Positions 1 to 8,100 of a stretch of DNA of 64,000 nucleotides are shown here, piece by piece (position 1 is the first letter of the stretch; every line of letters begins with the position of its first letter). The notes under the pieces were generated by a model, which had not been told where the DNA came from, did no database searches, and was given only the letters and a program-made list of their open reading frames with translations. Made by a program: the position numbers and the translations under genes. The stretch lies in contig JBKQSP010000107.1 in NCBI GenBank assembly GCA_052143575.1, positions 1-64,000 of the forward strand, read 5' to 3'. Source of the stretch: JAKACA01 sp052143575. Its GTDB lineage: Bacteria > Actinomycetota > Acidimicrobiia > Acidimicrobiales > Bog-793.

Positions 1-52
1 GTCGACGACTGCCCGCGACGAGGGAAGCGGGAGGCTCGGCGATGCTTCTCAT
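1..52 (-). CDS. Possible start of gyrB (partial, runs off the left edge)
   Basis: An ATG at 52 opens a leftward frame of 17 codons with no stop before the window edge. It lies 60 bases downstream of dciA, where recF-dciA-gyrB order is normal in actinobacteria, so DNA gyrase subunit B is the expected gene. The visible residues (MRSIAEPPAS...) contain no gyrase motif and no clear ribosome binding site precedes the ATG, so the identity rests on position only. It may instead be non-coding leader with the true start further left. Confidence 0.25.
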   Translation of the reverse strand, partial: MRSIAEPPASLVAGSRR

Positions 53-112
53 TGTATCGGCTGTGGGACACTTTCCGGGCGCAAAGGGGCTGTTTTCTTT
101 GGACTTTCTCGC

Positions 113-460
113 TCAGCCCCGGCGGACGGGGCGGGGCGATCCGCCACGGGCGACGCGCAGGTTCAAGCTCGTCGGAGCCCGCTCCCCGAGACGGTCCGAA
201 AGCCCGCGCAAGATGCCGTCCGAGAGGAACTGGACATGGGTCGCCCAGGCCGGTTCGTCGACCTCCACCGTCAAGGCGGCGGCGTGCAATGCCCGCGGGT
301 GGGCGTGCACGGACACCTGCGGCCCCACGACGTCCTCCCAGGCTGTCAGCACGTCGCCAAGGGTGACGGTCGCCTCGAGACCGCGGGCACGCAGCAGACG
401 GCGCGTCGCCTCGCCGATGGGGAGCCCGATGGGACCGGCCGGACGGTCGTCGTCGCTCAT
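113..460 (-). CDS. dciA: DUF721/DciA-family protein (helicase-loader-like)
   Basis: 115 residues. The central part (GDVLTAWEDVVGPQV, then AALTVEVDEPAWATHVQFL, then LNLRV at the end) is the DUF721/DciA pattern: a W-x-x-V-V-G motif followed by a short beta/helix KH-like fold. DciA proteins interact with the replicative helicase DnaB and take the place of DnaC-type loaders in most bacteria; in actinobacteria the gene sits between recF and gyrB exactly as here. The ATG at 460 overlaps the recF stop (ATGA), so the two are probably translationally coupled. The first 20 residues (DDDRPAGPIGLPIGEAT) look disordered. Family assignment is firm; the loader role is known for the family and inferred here. 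Confidence 0.85.
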   Translation of the reverse strand: MSDDDRPAGPIGLPIGEATRRLLRARGLEATVTLGDVLTAWEDVVGPQVSVHAHPRALHAAALTVEVDEPAWATHVQFLSDGILRGLSDRLGERAPTSLNLRVARGGSPRPVRRG

Positions 461-1566
461 GAGAGCACGCCGTTCTCGAGCCGAACGACGAGATCCGGAC
501 GCGCCCCGGGGGGCAGCGGCCCGGCCGTGGTCAACAGCGCTTGTGCCAGCGGCAGTTCGTTCACGAGCGCCCGGGCCGTGTGCTCGTCCAACTCGGAGAA
601 GGCGTCGTCGAGAAGCAGCACCGGCGTCACACCAGTGACATCGGTGACGTGACGATGCGTGGCAAGACGGAGGGCGAGCGCCACGCAGCGCTGCCGACCC
701 TGTGACAGGCGCGTGCGGGCATCCAGCCCGCCCGCCGCGATGTCCAGGTCGTCACGCTGCGGGCCGACCGTGGTGACCTGACGGCGCAGGTCGTCCTCTC
801 GGGCGTCGGCGAGGGCCGAAGCCAGCGAGCCCTGGAACGATGGCGCATAGCGGAGCTCCAGCCTGCCGGCGGCGGGGGCGAGGGCGGCGAAGGCCTCGCG
901 GGCGAGTGGCTCGAGGTCGTGGCTGAGCTCACTTCGCGCCGCCACCACACGCTCGCCCGTCTCGGCCAAGCGCTCGTCCCAGATGGCGAGCGTGGCGGCA
1001 GCCGAGTCGTTGAGACGGCCGCCGAGCTGACGGAGCAAGGCGTTGCGCTGCCGCAGGATGCGATCGAGGTTCGTCCGCTCAGCGCCGAGGCGGGGCCGCG
1101 TGGCGGCGATGACGTCGTCGAGGAGATCCCGGCGCAGCAAGGGGGCTCCCTTCGCCAGCTCGAGATCGTCCGGTGTGAACAATGTCGTTCGCAAGACCTC
1201 GAGGAGCTCGCGAGCACCGTCGACCCGTTGCCGGTTGCGTTCAGCGCGGTCACGCCGCCCGGCGAGGATGTCGACGGAGATGTCCAGGCGTCGCTGCCCC
1301 CGGTACAGCTCGCACCGCACCGAGGCCTGCGTGGCCCCGGTCCGGATGACCGCCTCCTTCGGCACCCCGCGAAACGAGCGCAGCACCGAGCAGTAGACGA
1401 GCGCTTCGAGCAAGCTGGTCTTGCCAGCACCGTTGTCTCCTTGAATGACGGTGAGGCCCCCTTGGGAGGGGAGGAGACGGAGCGACTCGAGGTTGCGGAA
1501 GTTCTCGAGCTCGAGGCGACTGACAACCGTCGCTGCCGAGACCGGCAGGTTGTCCGCAGTCGTCAG
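457..1566 (-). CDS. recF: RecF, DNA gap-repair ATPase; probable CTG start
   Basis: SMC/ABC-type ATPase that acts with RecO and RecR to load RecA at single-strand gaps. The frame shows ELENFRNLESL at the N-terminus, Walker A GDNGAGKTS just before base 1413, a central helical arm rich in Arg/Leu, an ABC signature region (RLSQGRQRCVALALRLA) and Walker B (PVLLLDDAFSELDE) near the C-terminus. The only ATG/GTG/TTG in frame is the TTG at 1413, which lies after Walker A and cannot be the real start. I place the start at the CTG at 1564-1566, which overlaps the dnaN stop as CTGA, copying the ATGA coupling seen at the recF-dciA junction; an AAGGTG sits just upstream. This gives 369 residues, normal for RecF. 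Product certain, start inferred. Confidence 0.88.
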   Translation of the reverse strand: MTTADNLPVSAATVVSRLELENFRNLESLRLLPSQGGLTVIQGDNGAGKTSLLEALVYCSVLRSFRGVPKEAVIRTGATQASVRCELYRGQRRLDISVDILAGRRDRAERNRQRVDGARELLEVLRTTLFTPDDLELAKGAPLLRRDLLDDVIAATRPRLGAERTNLDRILRQRNALLRQLGGRLNDSAAATLAIWDERLAETGERVVAARSELSHDLEPLAREAFAALAPAAGRLELRYAPSFQGSLASALADAREDDLRRQVTTVGPQRDDLDIAAGGLDARTRLSQGRQRCVALALRLATHRHVTDVTGVTPVLLLDDAFSELDEHTARALVNELPLAQALLTTAGPLPPGARPDLVVRLENGVLS

Positions 1567-2687
1567 GACACCTTCACGGGCATGAGCAGGTAGCGGAACT
1601 CGTCCTCCTCCGAACCGCAGACGAGGGCCGGCTTGCCGGGGTCGGTGATCTTGAGAAGGAGCGTCTCGGACCGGACCGCCTCGACGCCTTCGAGGAGGTA
1701 GGTCGGGTTGAAGGCCACCATGACGTCGGCTCCGCTGAACTCGCCCTTGATACCCTCCACGGCGCGCCCGCTCTCCGGCGTCAGCACGGCCAGCTCGACG
1801 CCGCCTTCACGAAACGACAGCCGAACCGGTGTCGTGATGTCCTTGCTGTCACGAACGAGAAGCCGGACGCGCCGCAAGGCCGAGCCGAACTCCTCGCGGC
1901 GAACGCTCAACTCGTACTCGTAGCTCGTCGGCACGAGGCGCTGGACGTCGGGGAACGAACCTCGCAGCAAGCGAGTCGTGATCCGCACGGAGCCGAGGTC
2001 GAAAACGGCGTCGAGATCGCTGTGGCGAAAGACGAGCTCCGACTCGTCGCCGTCCTTGAGGGCGCTCACGAGGCGCTGCACCTCGCCAAGGGCCTTCGCC
2101 GGCACGAGGACGTGTGAGCCTGGCTCGAGCACGCTCAGTCCTTCGAAGTCACGAAAGGCCAGCCGGTACGAGTCGGTGGCGGTGAGGCGGAGGCCCTTGT
2201 CCGTCGCCTCCATGAGCACTCCGGTGAGCTGGGGGGCCCGGGAGTCGTCAGAGAGCGCGGCACGCACGACCTGGCGGAGACCTTCGCCGAAGTCCGCCGC
2301 CGGCAGCTTGATCCCCTCCGACTCGGGCGATCCCAACCGAGTGATCTCCGCGCCGGTGGCGACACGAACCGTGAACTCGGCGTGACCGGAGGTGAAGCGC
2401 ACCTCCTCATCACCCCCGGCAACGTTGACGACGCCGGAGTCGAACGACCGCACGATGTCGGACACGAGCCGGCTCGGGACGAGCACATTGCCGTCTGAGT
2501 CGCCCGAAACCTGGCAGCGTGCCTCGATGACAAGGTCGGGATCCGAACCGACGACCTCGAGCTGATCGCCCCGCAGCGACAACTGCAGGCCCGCGATACC
2601 GCCCGCCATGCCCGATCGCGCCGCCGTTGCCCTACTTGCTGTGACGACCGCCTCGAGGAGGCTGTCACGGTCTGCTCGGAACCTCAC
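1563..2687 (-). CDS. dnaN: DNA polymerase III sliding clamp, beta subunit
   Basis: 374 residues, the usual size of a three-domain beta clamp. The start MRFRADRDSLLEAVVTASRA, the TGVLMEATDKGLRLTATDSYRLAFR segment of the second domain and the C-terminal LLMPVKVS (normally ..LMPMR..) are diagnostic. The homodimeric ring tethers the polymerase to DNA and recruits repair and ligation factors through its hydrophobic cleft. GTG start at 2687, preceded by AAGGAG about nine bases upstream. It is the second gene of the leftward dnaA-dnaN-recF-dciA group; a 263-base non-coding stretch separates it from dnaA. Confidence 0.97.
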   Translation of the reverse strand: MRFRADRDSLLEAVVTASRATAARSGMAGGIAGLQLSLRGDQLEVVGSDPDLVIEARCQVSGDSDGNVLVPSRLVSDIVRSFDSGVVNVAGGDEEVRFTSGHAEFTVRVATGAEITRLGSPESEGIKLPAADFGEGLRQVVRAALSDDSRAPQLTGVLMEATDKGLRLTATDSYRLAFRDFEGLSVLEPGSHVLVPAKALGEVQRLVSALKDGDESELVFRHSDLDAVFDLGSVRITTRLLRGSFPDVQRLVPTSYEYELSVRREEFGSALRRVRLLVRDSKDITTPVRLSFREGGVELAVLTPESGRAVEGIKGEFSGADVMVAFNPTYLLEGVEAVRSETLLLKITDPGKPALVCGSEEDEFRYLLMPVKVS

Positions 2688-2950
2688 GGTTGCTGACTCC
2701 TTCTGAGTTGTTCAAGAATTCGAGACAGTAGTAAGGGCTGTGGACTGTGGAGAACCCTCAAGAAACCCTGCTCACATCATCCCCGACGCCGCGCGGGTTT
2801 TCCACGACCGCCCACAGGGGTGCCGGCGCCTCGCAGGGGCCTGGGGACAGAGCACCTGGCTGTCCCCGGTCGCGGAGCCTGCGTCCACACGAAGAACGCC
2901 CGGATCGCCGCTCTGTCCACAACGTTGTCCCCTCGTCGCTGCTGGCAACG
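2688..2950. other. dnaA-dnaN intergenic region, candidate replication origin
   Basis: In mycobacteria and streptomycetes oriC lies between dnaA and dnaN. This 263-base gap contains no convincing gene and holds several one-mismatch matches to the actinobacterial DnaA box (TTGTCCACA / TTATCCACA): TTCTCCACA on the minus strand at 2746-2754, TTTTCCACG at 2798-2806, CTGTCCACA at 2913-2921, and a weaker GCGTCCACA at 2881-2889. No obvious AT-rich unwinding element is visible. A second cluster of box-like sequence (TTCTCCACA 4431-4439, and the dyad TCCACAGGTGTGGA just after) lies at the dnaA start, so the origin could be on either side of dnaA. Confidence 0.4.
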
Positions 2951-4450
2951 TCATCCGTTGTTGCTTTTCAGGCGGACGATGAGCTCGGTGACGGTGTCGT
3001 AGACGTTGCGGCGCTCCTTCATGAGGCCCGAGATCTTGTCGTAGGCGTGGATGACCGTCGTGTGGTCGCGGCCCCCGAACTCCCTTCCGATGGCCGGATA
3101 GCTGAAGTCCGTGAGGTCTCTGAAGAGATACATGGCGATCTGGCGCGCCATGACGAGCGGCCGCCGCCGGCTCGGCCCACAGAGGTCTTCGACGGAGAAG
3201 CCGAAATGCGTCGAGCTCATCTCGAGAATCTGCTGCGCTGTGATCTGGCGGGGCTGACTGGCGGCCACCATGTCGGCGAGCACGATCTCGGCCGTCTCCC
3301 GCGTGAGAGGCTGCCGGTTCAAGCTCGCGAAGGCGGTCACCCGGATGAGAGCGCCCTCGAGCTCCCGGATGTTGTCGCGCACGTTCGACGCGATGAAGTC
3401 GAGCACCTCGTCGCTCACGACGGCACCTTCGTGCTCTGCCTTGGTGCGAAGAATGGCGATCCGCGTCTCGAGCTCGGGGGGCTGGATGTCGGTCGTGAGG
3501 CCGGACAGGAGGCGGCTTCGCAGGCGGTCCTCCAGTGTGGCGATCGCCTTCGGGGGCCGGTCCGAGGTGAGCACGATCTGCTTGGACGCCCCGTAGAGGG
3601 AGTTGAAGGTATGGAAGAGCTCCTCCTGGAGGGACTCCTTCCGGTCCATGAATTGCACGTCGTCGATGAGCAGGACGTCGCACTCGCGGTATCGGCGCCG
3701 GAACGCCCCCATGTCGTCCTTGGCGCGCAGCGTCTCGACGAATTCGTTCATGAAGGTCTCGGTCGAGACGTAGCGCACCCGCAGTCGGGGGAAATTCTCC
3801 CGCACGTAATTCCCGATGGCCTGTAGCAAGTGGGTCTTGCCGAGTCCGGCGCTCCCGTACACAAACAACGGGTTGTACGAGCGGGCGGGCGCCTCGGCAA
3901 CGGAGAGGGCGGCCGCATGGGCGAAGCGGTTCGACGGACCGATGACGAAGGCGTCGAAGGTGTAGCGGGCGTTGAACGGCGCGTCCGCCGCAGAGGAGTA
4001 GGAGGAAACCTCACGGCCGCCGTTGAAGGACGACCGACCAGAGCCCCGGTAGTTCGACCCGTAGCTCTCGCGACTCTCGCGGTCGTGAGAGCGTGAGACG
4101 TCAAGGCTGCTCGGATGCCCCGACTGCTGGGTGCTGTCCTCCCCGACCGGTGCCTCTGCCACCTCGACGTCGAAGCGCACCGGGTAATCCTTGCCGGAGG
4201 TGTCGTGGAGGGCGTCCTGCAAGAGGGCGGCGAAGCGGCCCTCGAGGCGTTCCCGCACCACCGTATTCGGCACGGCGAGCACGAGCGTCCCGTTCGCCAC
4301 GGCGAGTGGCCGGATTCCGGAGAACCAGGCTTTCCAAGCAGCCTCGGACACCTGCGATCGCAGGGCCCCTGAGCAGTCATTCCACAGTTGTTGGGCTTCT
4401 GTCACCAGCTCGGGCACTCCGGTCGAGATGTTCTCCACACCGGAATCCAC
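2951..4450 (-). CDS. dnaA: Chromosomal replication initiator DnaA
   Basis: 499 residues. Domain I at 15-95; a low-complexity Ser/Arg/Tyr-rich domain II linker at about 105-155; AAA+ domain III from YTFDAFVIG (164) with Walker A GSAGLGKT (199-206), Walker B LLIDDVQF and the arginine-finger region (DRLRSRLLSGL); DNA-binding domain IV ending in GGRDHTTVIHAYDK, the DnaA-box contact motif. ATP-bound DnaA melts the origin and recruits DnaB. GTG start at 4450; there is no clear Shine-Dalgarno and GTGs a few codons later are alternatives. DnaA-box-like sequences overlap the start region, suggesting autoregulation (inference). Confidence 0.97.
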   Translation of the reverse strand: MDSGVENISTGVPELVTEAQQLWNDCSGALRSQVSEAAWKAWFSGIRPLAVANGTLVLAVPNTVVRERLEGRFAALLQDALHDTSGKDYPVRFDVEVAEAPVGEDSTQQSGHPSSLDVSRSHDRESRESYGSNYRGSGRSSFNGGREVSSYSSAADAPFNARYTFDAFVIGPSNRFAHAAALSVAEAPARSYNPLFVYGSAGLGKTHLLQAIGNYVRENFPRLRVRYVSTETFMNEFVETLRAKDDMGAFRRRYRECDVLLIDDVQFMDRKESLQEELFHTFNSLYGASKQIVLTSDRPPKAIATLEDRLRSRLLSGLTTDIQPPELETRIAILRTKAEHEGAVVSDEVLDFIASNVRDNIRELEGALIRVTAFASLNRQPLTRETAEIVLADMVAASQPRQITAQQILEMSSTHFGFSVEDLCGPSRRRPLVMARQIAMYLFRDLTDFSYPAIGREFGGRDHTTVIHAYDKISGLMKERRNVYDTVTELIVRLKSNNG

Positions 4451-4839
4451 AGGTGTGGACGGCGGGCGAAGCCACGCGAATTCGGCATAGTAGTGCCCCT
4501 CGCCGATGCGTGCCGAAGGACTCGCTCAGGGCGCTTCGGCAGCCTTTTGCCTGCTCAAGGTCATCGAGTTGGTTGCCAGGCGGTTGCAGAAAGACGAGAG
4601 GAAGCCGGGAACTGCCTGCTCAAGGCGCGGTCCCGGCAGAGGGCGGTGTTGCAATCCGGCTTGAATTTTTTCGGGCTGCACCGGTACAGTACAAGCTGTC
4701 CTTCGCGACGCCTGGTCTGGCGCGTCCACGTAGCTGAGACCCCGGCGAAGCGTTTCGAGGCGCGCATCTGCTGGGCTTGTGTTCGGTGCGCGTGTCTCCG
4801 TGATCCGCGCAACGCGCCAGAACCGAAGAAGAGAACGAG
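4451..4839. other. Divergent dnaA / rpmH intergenic region (389 bases)
   Basis: No coding sequence recognised. It holds the promoter proposed for rpmH (4661-4690), a weak candidate -10 for dnaA (TACTAT on the minus strand, 4487-4492), and two repeats: a perfect 8-base inverted repeat TGCCGAAG (4511-4518) / CTTCGGCA (4534-4541), able to form a stem in the dnaA leader region, and a 13-base direct repeat TGCCTGCTCAAGG at 4548-4560 and 4613-4625. The function of the repeats is unknown. Confidence 0.5.
4661..4690 (+). promoter_or_regulatory. Candidate promoter of rpmH-rnpA-yidD-yidC
   Basis: TTGAAT (4661-4666), an 18-base spacer and TACAGT (4685-4690) resemble a primary-sigma promoter. It lies 150 bases before the rpmH start and points rightward. 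Prediction from sequence only. Confidence 0.5.
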
Positions 4840-4974
4840 ATGAAGCGCACGTTCCAGCCAAACAACCGGAAGCGTGCCCGGAAGCACGGCTTCCGGCACC
4901 GGATGTCGACCCGCGCCGGCCAGGCCGTCCTGAAAGCCCGTCGCCGCCGTGGTCGCGCGAAGCTCTCCGCCTGA
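4840..4974 (+). CDS. rpmH: 50S ribosomal protein L34
   Basis: 44 residues: MKRTFQPNNRKRARKHGFRH followed by RMSTRAGQAVLKARRRRGRAK, the near-invariant L34 sequence. It binds 23S rRNA in the large subunit. Start ATG at 4840; upstream AAGAAGAGAACGAG gives a purine-rich but non-classical ribosome binding site. First gene of the rightward group. Confidence 0.97.
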   Translation: MKRTFQPNNRKRARKHGFRHRMSTRAGQAVLKARRRRGRAKLSA

Positions 4975-5026
4975 GGCCGCAACCGATCAGGGCGCCGGCC
5001 CGTCGGTCGCGTCGCCGCTGCTCCCG

Positions 5027-5386
5027 GTGGACGAGCCCACCGGCGTGCGGCTCGAGAGGGTGCGCGGCCGGGCGGTGTTTGCTGCCCTCCGACGGTCTCG
5101 GCGACGTGCCCGCTCCGGGCCTATCGGGGTACACTACGAGCCTGCGCTACCTGCAGATCATTCCCGCCGGGTCGCCTATTCCGTGCCTCGCCGGGTGGGC
5201 AAGGCGACGGAGCGCAACCGGTGCCGGCGCCGTCTTCGCGAAGTCGCTCGAGAAGTCGTCCCGCAGGTGCCGCCGGGGGTCTACCTCATCGGAGCTGAGC
5301 CCGGCGTGCGGAACGTCTCGTTCCAGGAATTGAGGAAGCGGGTGACCGAAGCGATGCAGCGAGCGAGCGGGGTGGGCGAGCGATGA
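5027..5386 (+). CDS. rnpA: Ribonuclease P protein component
   Basis: Basic protein that binds the catalytic RNase P RNA and helps 5' maturation of tRNA. The frame shows RVRGRAVFAALRRSRRRARS, then RVAYSVPRRVGKATERNRCRR (the RNR signature, with VGKATERNR) and LREVAREV. The reading frame is open back to a GTG at 4949, inside rpmH, but homologous sequence begins around GVRLERVRG, so I chose the GTG at 5027 (119 residues); GTG at 5045 is equally possible. The stop overlaps the yidD start (ATGA), indicating coupling. Confidence 0.9.
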   Translation: MDEPTGVRLERVRGRAVFAALRRSRRRARSGPIGVHYEPALPADHSRRVAYSVPRRVGKATERNRCRRRLREVAREVVPQVPPGVYLIGAEPGVRNVSFQELRKRVTEAMQRASGVGER

Positions 5387-5604
5387 GCCGGACCGCCCGC
5401 GTCTTCCTCTTCGTCGTCCGGCTCTACCAGGCAGCTCGTGGCGGCCGTCTCTCGCCGTGCCGGTTCAGCCCTTCGTGTTCGGAGTATGCCGCCGAAGCCA
5501 TCGCCGAGCACGGCGCCGCACGAGGGACATGGTTGACGCTGCGCCGTCTCTCCCGATGCCGCCCGCTCGGCGGTCGCGGCTACGATCCCGTCCCCGCCAA
5601 GTGA
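5383..5604 (+). CDS. yidD: YidD, membrane protein insertion efficiency factor
   Basis: 73 residues with the full YidD pattern: YQAARGGRLSPCRFSPSCSEYAAEAI followed by RLSRCRPLGGRGYDPVP (split here; the cysteines of SPCRFSPSCSEY and the GG-x-GYDPVP end are diagnostic). It is a small inner-membrane-associated protein that aids insertion by YidC. ATG overlaps the rnpA stop; yidC follows after 7 bases. Confidence 0.95.
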   Translation: MSRTARVFLFVVRLYQAARGGRLSPCRFSPSCSEYAAEAIAEHGAARGTWLTLRRLSRCRPLGGRGYDPVPAK

Positions 5605-5611
5605 GCCTCCC

Positions 5612-7003
5612 ATGATCCTCGCCACCTTCATCACGACCGCCATCACGCCGTTCGCAAAGCTCTTCGGCTGGCTGCTCGCCGCCTTCTACAGCGTCTCGGG
5701 CGATTACGGCGTCGCCATCATCCTGCTCACGCTCGTGACGATGATCGTCGTGTTCCCCCTCACCCGCAAGGGAACGCGATCGATGATGCAGATGCAACTT
5801 CTTCAGCCAGAGCTGATGAAGATGCGCAACAAGTACAAGAAGAAGCCGGGGATGACCCCTGAGGAGCGGCGGGAGGTCACCACCAAGCAGCAGGAAGAGA
5901 TGATGGCGCTGTACCGGGAGAACGGTGTCAGCCCGACCGGCGGCTGCCTCCCGATGTTCATGCAATTCCCCGTGTTCATCGTGTTGTACAACACCATTCG
6001 AGGGCTGACGCACACGATCACGGTGAAGGGCAGGGTCGTTTCCAACCCCGAGTTCATCAACACGAAGACCCGGCTCTATCAGAACCTCGTCCACAGCGGC
6101 GGCCGGATGGAAGCCTTCGGCCTCAACCTGGCGGACTCGGTGCGCTCCCACCAGGCGCACTGGGTCGACGTGATTCCTTTCATCGTCGTGATCCTCGTCG
6201 CCGTAGCCCTGCAGTACGTCTCGATCTGGCAGATCACGAACCGCAACCCGCAAGCTGGCGCCAACCAGCAGATGCAGCAGATTCAGAAGTTCATGCCGCT
6301 CATCTTCGTCTTCATCTACATCGAGTTCCCGGCTGGCGTCGGGCTCTACTTCATCGTCTCGAGCATGTTCCGAATCGGCCAGCAGGAGTGGATGTACAAG
6401 AAGGACCCGCACATCCTCGAGTCGATGCGGAAGCTGAAGGAGATGAAGGCGAAGAACCCGCCGCCGCCGGCGCTGCCGGCGCCGAAGGGTTGGCGACAGC
6501 GCCTGGCCGCTCTTGCTCCGCAAACGGACCCGACTCTCGAGCCGTCGGAGGAGGCGGTTCGCAACGCCAGCAAGCCGATCCGCAAGCCCGGTCAGGGCCA
6601 GCGACCAGGGCAGCGTCCCCGCCCGGCGGGGGCAAAGCCCGGCCAGGGCAGCGGGAACCGTCCGGCAACCAGCCAGTCGCGTGGGCCAACCGGGGGAAAT
6701 CGCCCCGGCCAGGCTGGAGCGCGTCCGAATCATCCCGCCAAGCCGGGACAACCGAGACCAGCGCAACCGAGACCCGGGCAGCCGAAGCCGGGACAGACGC
6801 GGCCAGCGCGGCCCTCCGGCGAGGCCCAGGGTCAGGGTGGCAGGCCACGGCCCGCCGACGGCTCGAGGCGCGACGGCAGTCCCAACGGCAACGGGTCGAG
6901 AGCGAGGCCGCCCTCGACCTCGGGTAACGGTGCACCGGGCTCCTCCTCCACGACGCCGCCCTCCAGCTCGGGGCCGGCCCGGCGCCGCGGGAGGCCGCGC
7001 TAA
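5612..7003 (+). CDS. yidC: YidC/Oxa1 membrane protein insertase with long basic tail
   Basis: 463 residues. Membrane segments are visible at about 30-52 (GVAIILLTLVTMIVVFPLT), 110-132 (LPMFMQFPVFIVLYNTI), 181-206 and 227-255, the Gram-positive/actinobacterial five-segment Oxa1 layout without the large periplasmic domain. The cytosolic loop MRNKYKKKPGMTPEERREV carries the coiled-coil region. YidC inserts proteins alone or with SecYEG. From residue 285 to the end the protein is a Pro/Gly/Arg/Gln-rich disordered basic tail of about 180 residues, much longer than usual; basic YidC tails are known to contact ribosomes. jag starts two bases after the stop. Confidence 0.95.
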   Translation: MILATFITTAITPFAKLFGWLLAAFYSVSGDYGVAIILLTLVTMIVVFPLTRKGTRSMMQMQLLQPELMKMRNKYKKKPGMTPEERREVTTKQQEEMMALYRENGVSPTGGCLPMFMQFPVFIVLYNTIRGLTHTITVKGRVVSNPEFINTKTRLYQNLVHSGGRMEAFGLNLADSVRSHQAHWVDVIPFIVVILVAVALQYVSIWQITNRNPQAGANQQMQQIQKFMPLIFVFIYIEFPAGVGLYFIVSSMFRIGQQEWMYKKDPHILESMRKLKEMKAKNPPPPALPAPKGWRQRLAALAPQTDPTLEPSEEAVRNASKPIRKPGQGQRPGQRPRPAGAKPGQGSGNRPATSQSRGPTGGNRPGQAGARPNHPAKPGQPRPAQPRPGQPKPGQTRPARPSGEAQGQGGRPRPADGSRRDGSPNGNGSRARPPSTSGNGAPGSSSTTPPSSSGPARRRGRPR

Positions 7004-7005
7004 CG

Positions 7006-8067
7006 GTGGAGTGGGTCGAGACAACCGGTAGGACCATTGCGGAGGCACTCGAGGCGGCTCTTGACCAACTTGGTGTCGCAGAGGCTGATGCGGAAGTCGT
7101 CGTGCTGGAGGAGCCGCGCAGCGCCATGTTCGGGCTGCGGCGCAGCGGCGCCCGCATCCGAGCTCGTGTGCGACCGGTTCAAGCTCGCGCCAAGCGCCCG
7201 TCTCGGCGGCCGTCGAATGGTGGATCCGGAGAAGCACGCTCCCACCGTGGGCCCAAGCGTCCTGACGGTCGGGCACCCTCGGCCCCGGCAGCTGGGGCTC
7301 CCGATGACGGGGTTGCTGGCGCCCGGACCGCCAGTGGCCGCTCGGAAGCGAACCAGTCTGGTCGAAAGCGATCTCGAGGACCTTCCGGCGACGGTTCTCG
7401 CGACACGCCGAAGGGTCAAGGAGGAGCCACGGGGCGGTCCCGCGGCACGCAGCGGGGCGGTACGGCCCAGCGGGACCATGCGGCCGTAACTGACAAAGAT
7501 CGCCCGATCCGTTCGACCGGCGCGCCCAAGGAGGAAGAAATGAGCATCGAAGCCCAAGCCGAGCTGGCCGAGACGTTTGTACGTGGGGTCGTTGACGGCT
7601 TCGGTATGAGCGCCACCGTGGAAAGCAGCATCGACGACGACGTCATCCAGGTCCGAGTCCTCGGCGATGGCCTCGGCTTGCTCGTCGGTCCTCGGGGTGT
7701 CACCGTCGACGCTCTGCAGGAGCTGACCCGCACTGCCGTGCAACATCGCTCCGACGAGCATGCCGGGCGCATTCACGTCGACGTGGCCGGCTACCGAGCC
7801 CGTCGAGCTGCCGCCCTCAAGGACTTCGCCCGCCGGGTGGCGGAGGAGGTCGTCACGTCCGGTCAGGCCCAAGCCCTCGAGCCGATGAACGCCGTCGACC
7901 GTAAGGCGGTGCATGACGCCGTCGGTGAGGTCGCTGGCGTTGCAACCAGCTCTGAAGGCGAGGACCCGCGGCGTTACGTCGTCGTGCGGCCGGCTGCGGC
8001 TTCGGCCGTGGTCGGCGAGGATGCTGACGACATCGGCGAGGATGTCGACGACGGGGACGCCGAGTGA
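7006..8067 (+). CDS. jag: Jag/KhpB RNA-binding protein (Jag-N, KH, R3H)
   Basis: 353 residues. Jag-N domain at 1-55 (EWVETTGRTIAEALEAALDQ; the typical V-E-x-x-G-K-T-x-E-E-A start), an unusually long basic disordered linker of about 125 residues (rich in RSGRGPK), a KH domain (VRVLGDGLGLLVGPRGVTVDAL, with the G-x-x-G loop GPRG) and an R3H domain (VDVAGYRARRAAALKDFARR, ending PMNAVDRKAVHDAV). Jag/KhpB acts with KhpA in post-transcriptional control of cell division and envelope genes in Gram-positives. GTG start two bases after yidC. Confidence 0.93.
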   Translation: MEWVETTGRTIAEALEAALDQLGVAEADAEVVVLEEPRSAMFGLRRSGARIRARVRPVQARAKRPSRRPSNGGSGEARSHRGPKRPDGRAPSAPAAGAPDDGVAGARTASGRSEANQSGRKRSRGPSGDGSRDTPKGQGGATGRSRGTQRGGTAQRDHAAVTDKDRPIRSTGAPKEEEMSIEAQAELAETFVRGVVDGFGMSATVESSIDDDVIQVRVLGDGLGLLVGPRGVTVDALQELTRTAVQHRSDEHAGRIHVDVAGYRARRAAALKDFARRVAEEVVTSGQAQALEPMNAVDRKAVHDAVGEVAGVATSSEGEDPRRYVVVRPAAASAVVGEDADDIGEDVDDGDAE

Positions 8068-8100
8068 TCGGCGGTTCGTGACCGCGTCCGCCTGATCACC

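Noticed and set aside
5027..5386. Longer rnpA frame from 4949
   Set aside because: It would overlap rpmH by 26 bases and its extra residues do not resemble RNase P protein.
150..7200. GGTTCAAGCTC-like tRNA T-loop resemblances
   Set aside because: Repeated within coding genes and without any cloverleaf arms nearby.
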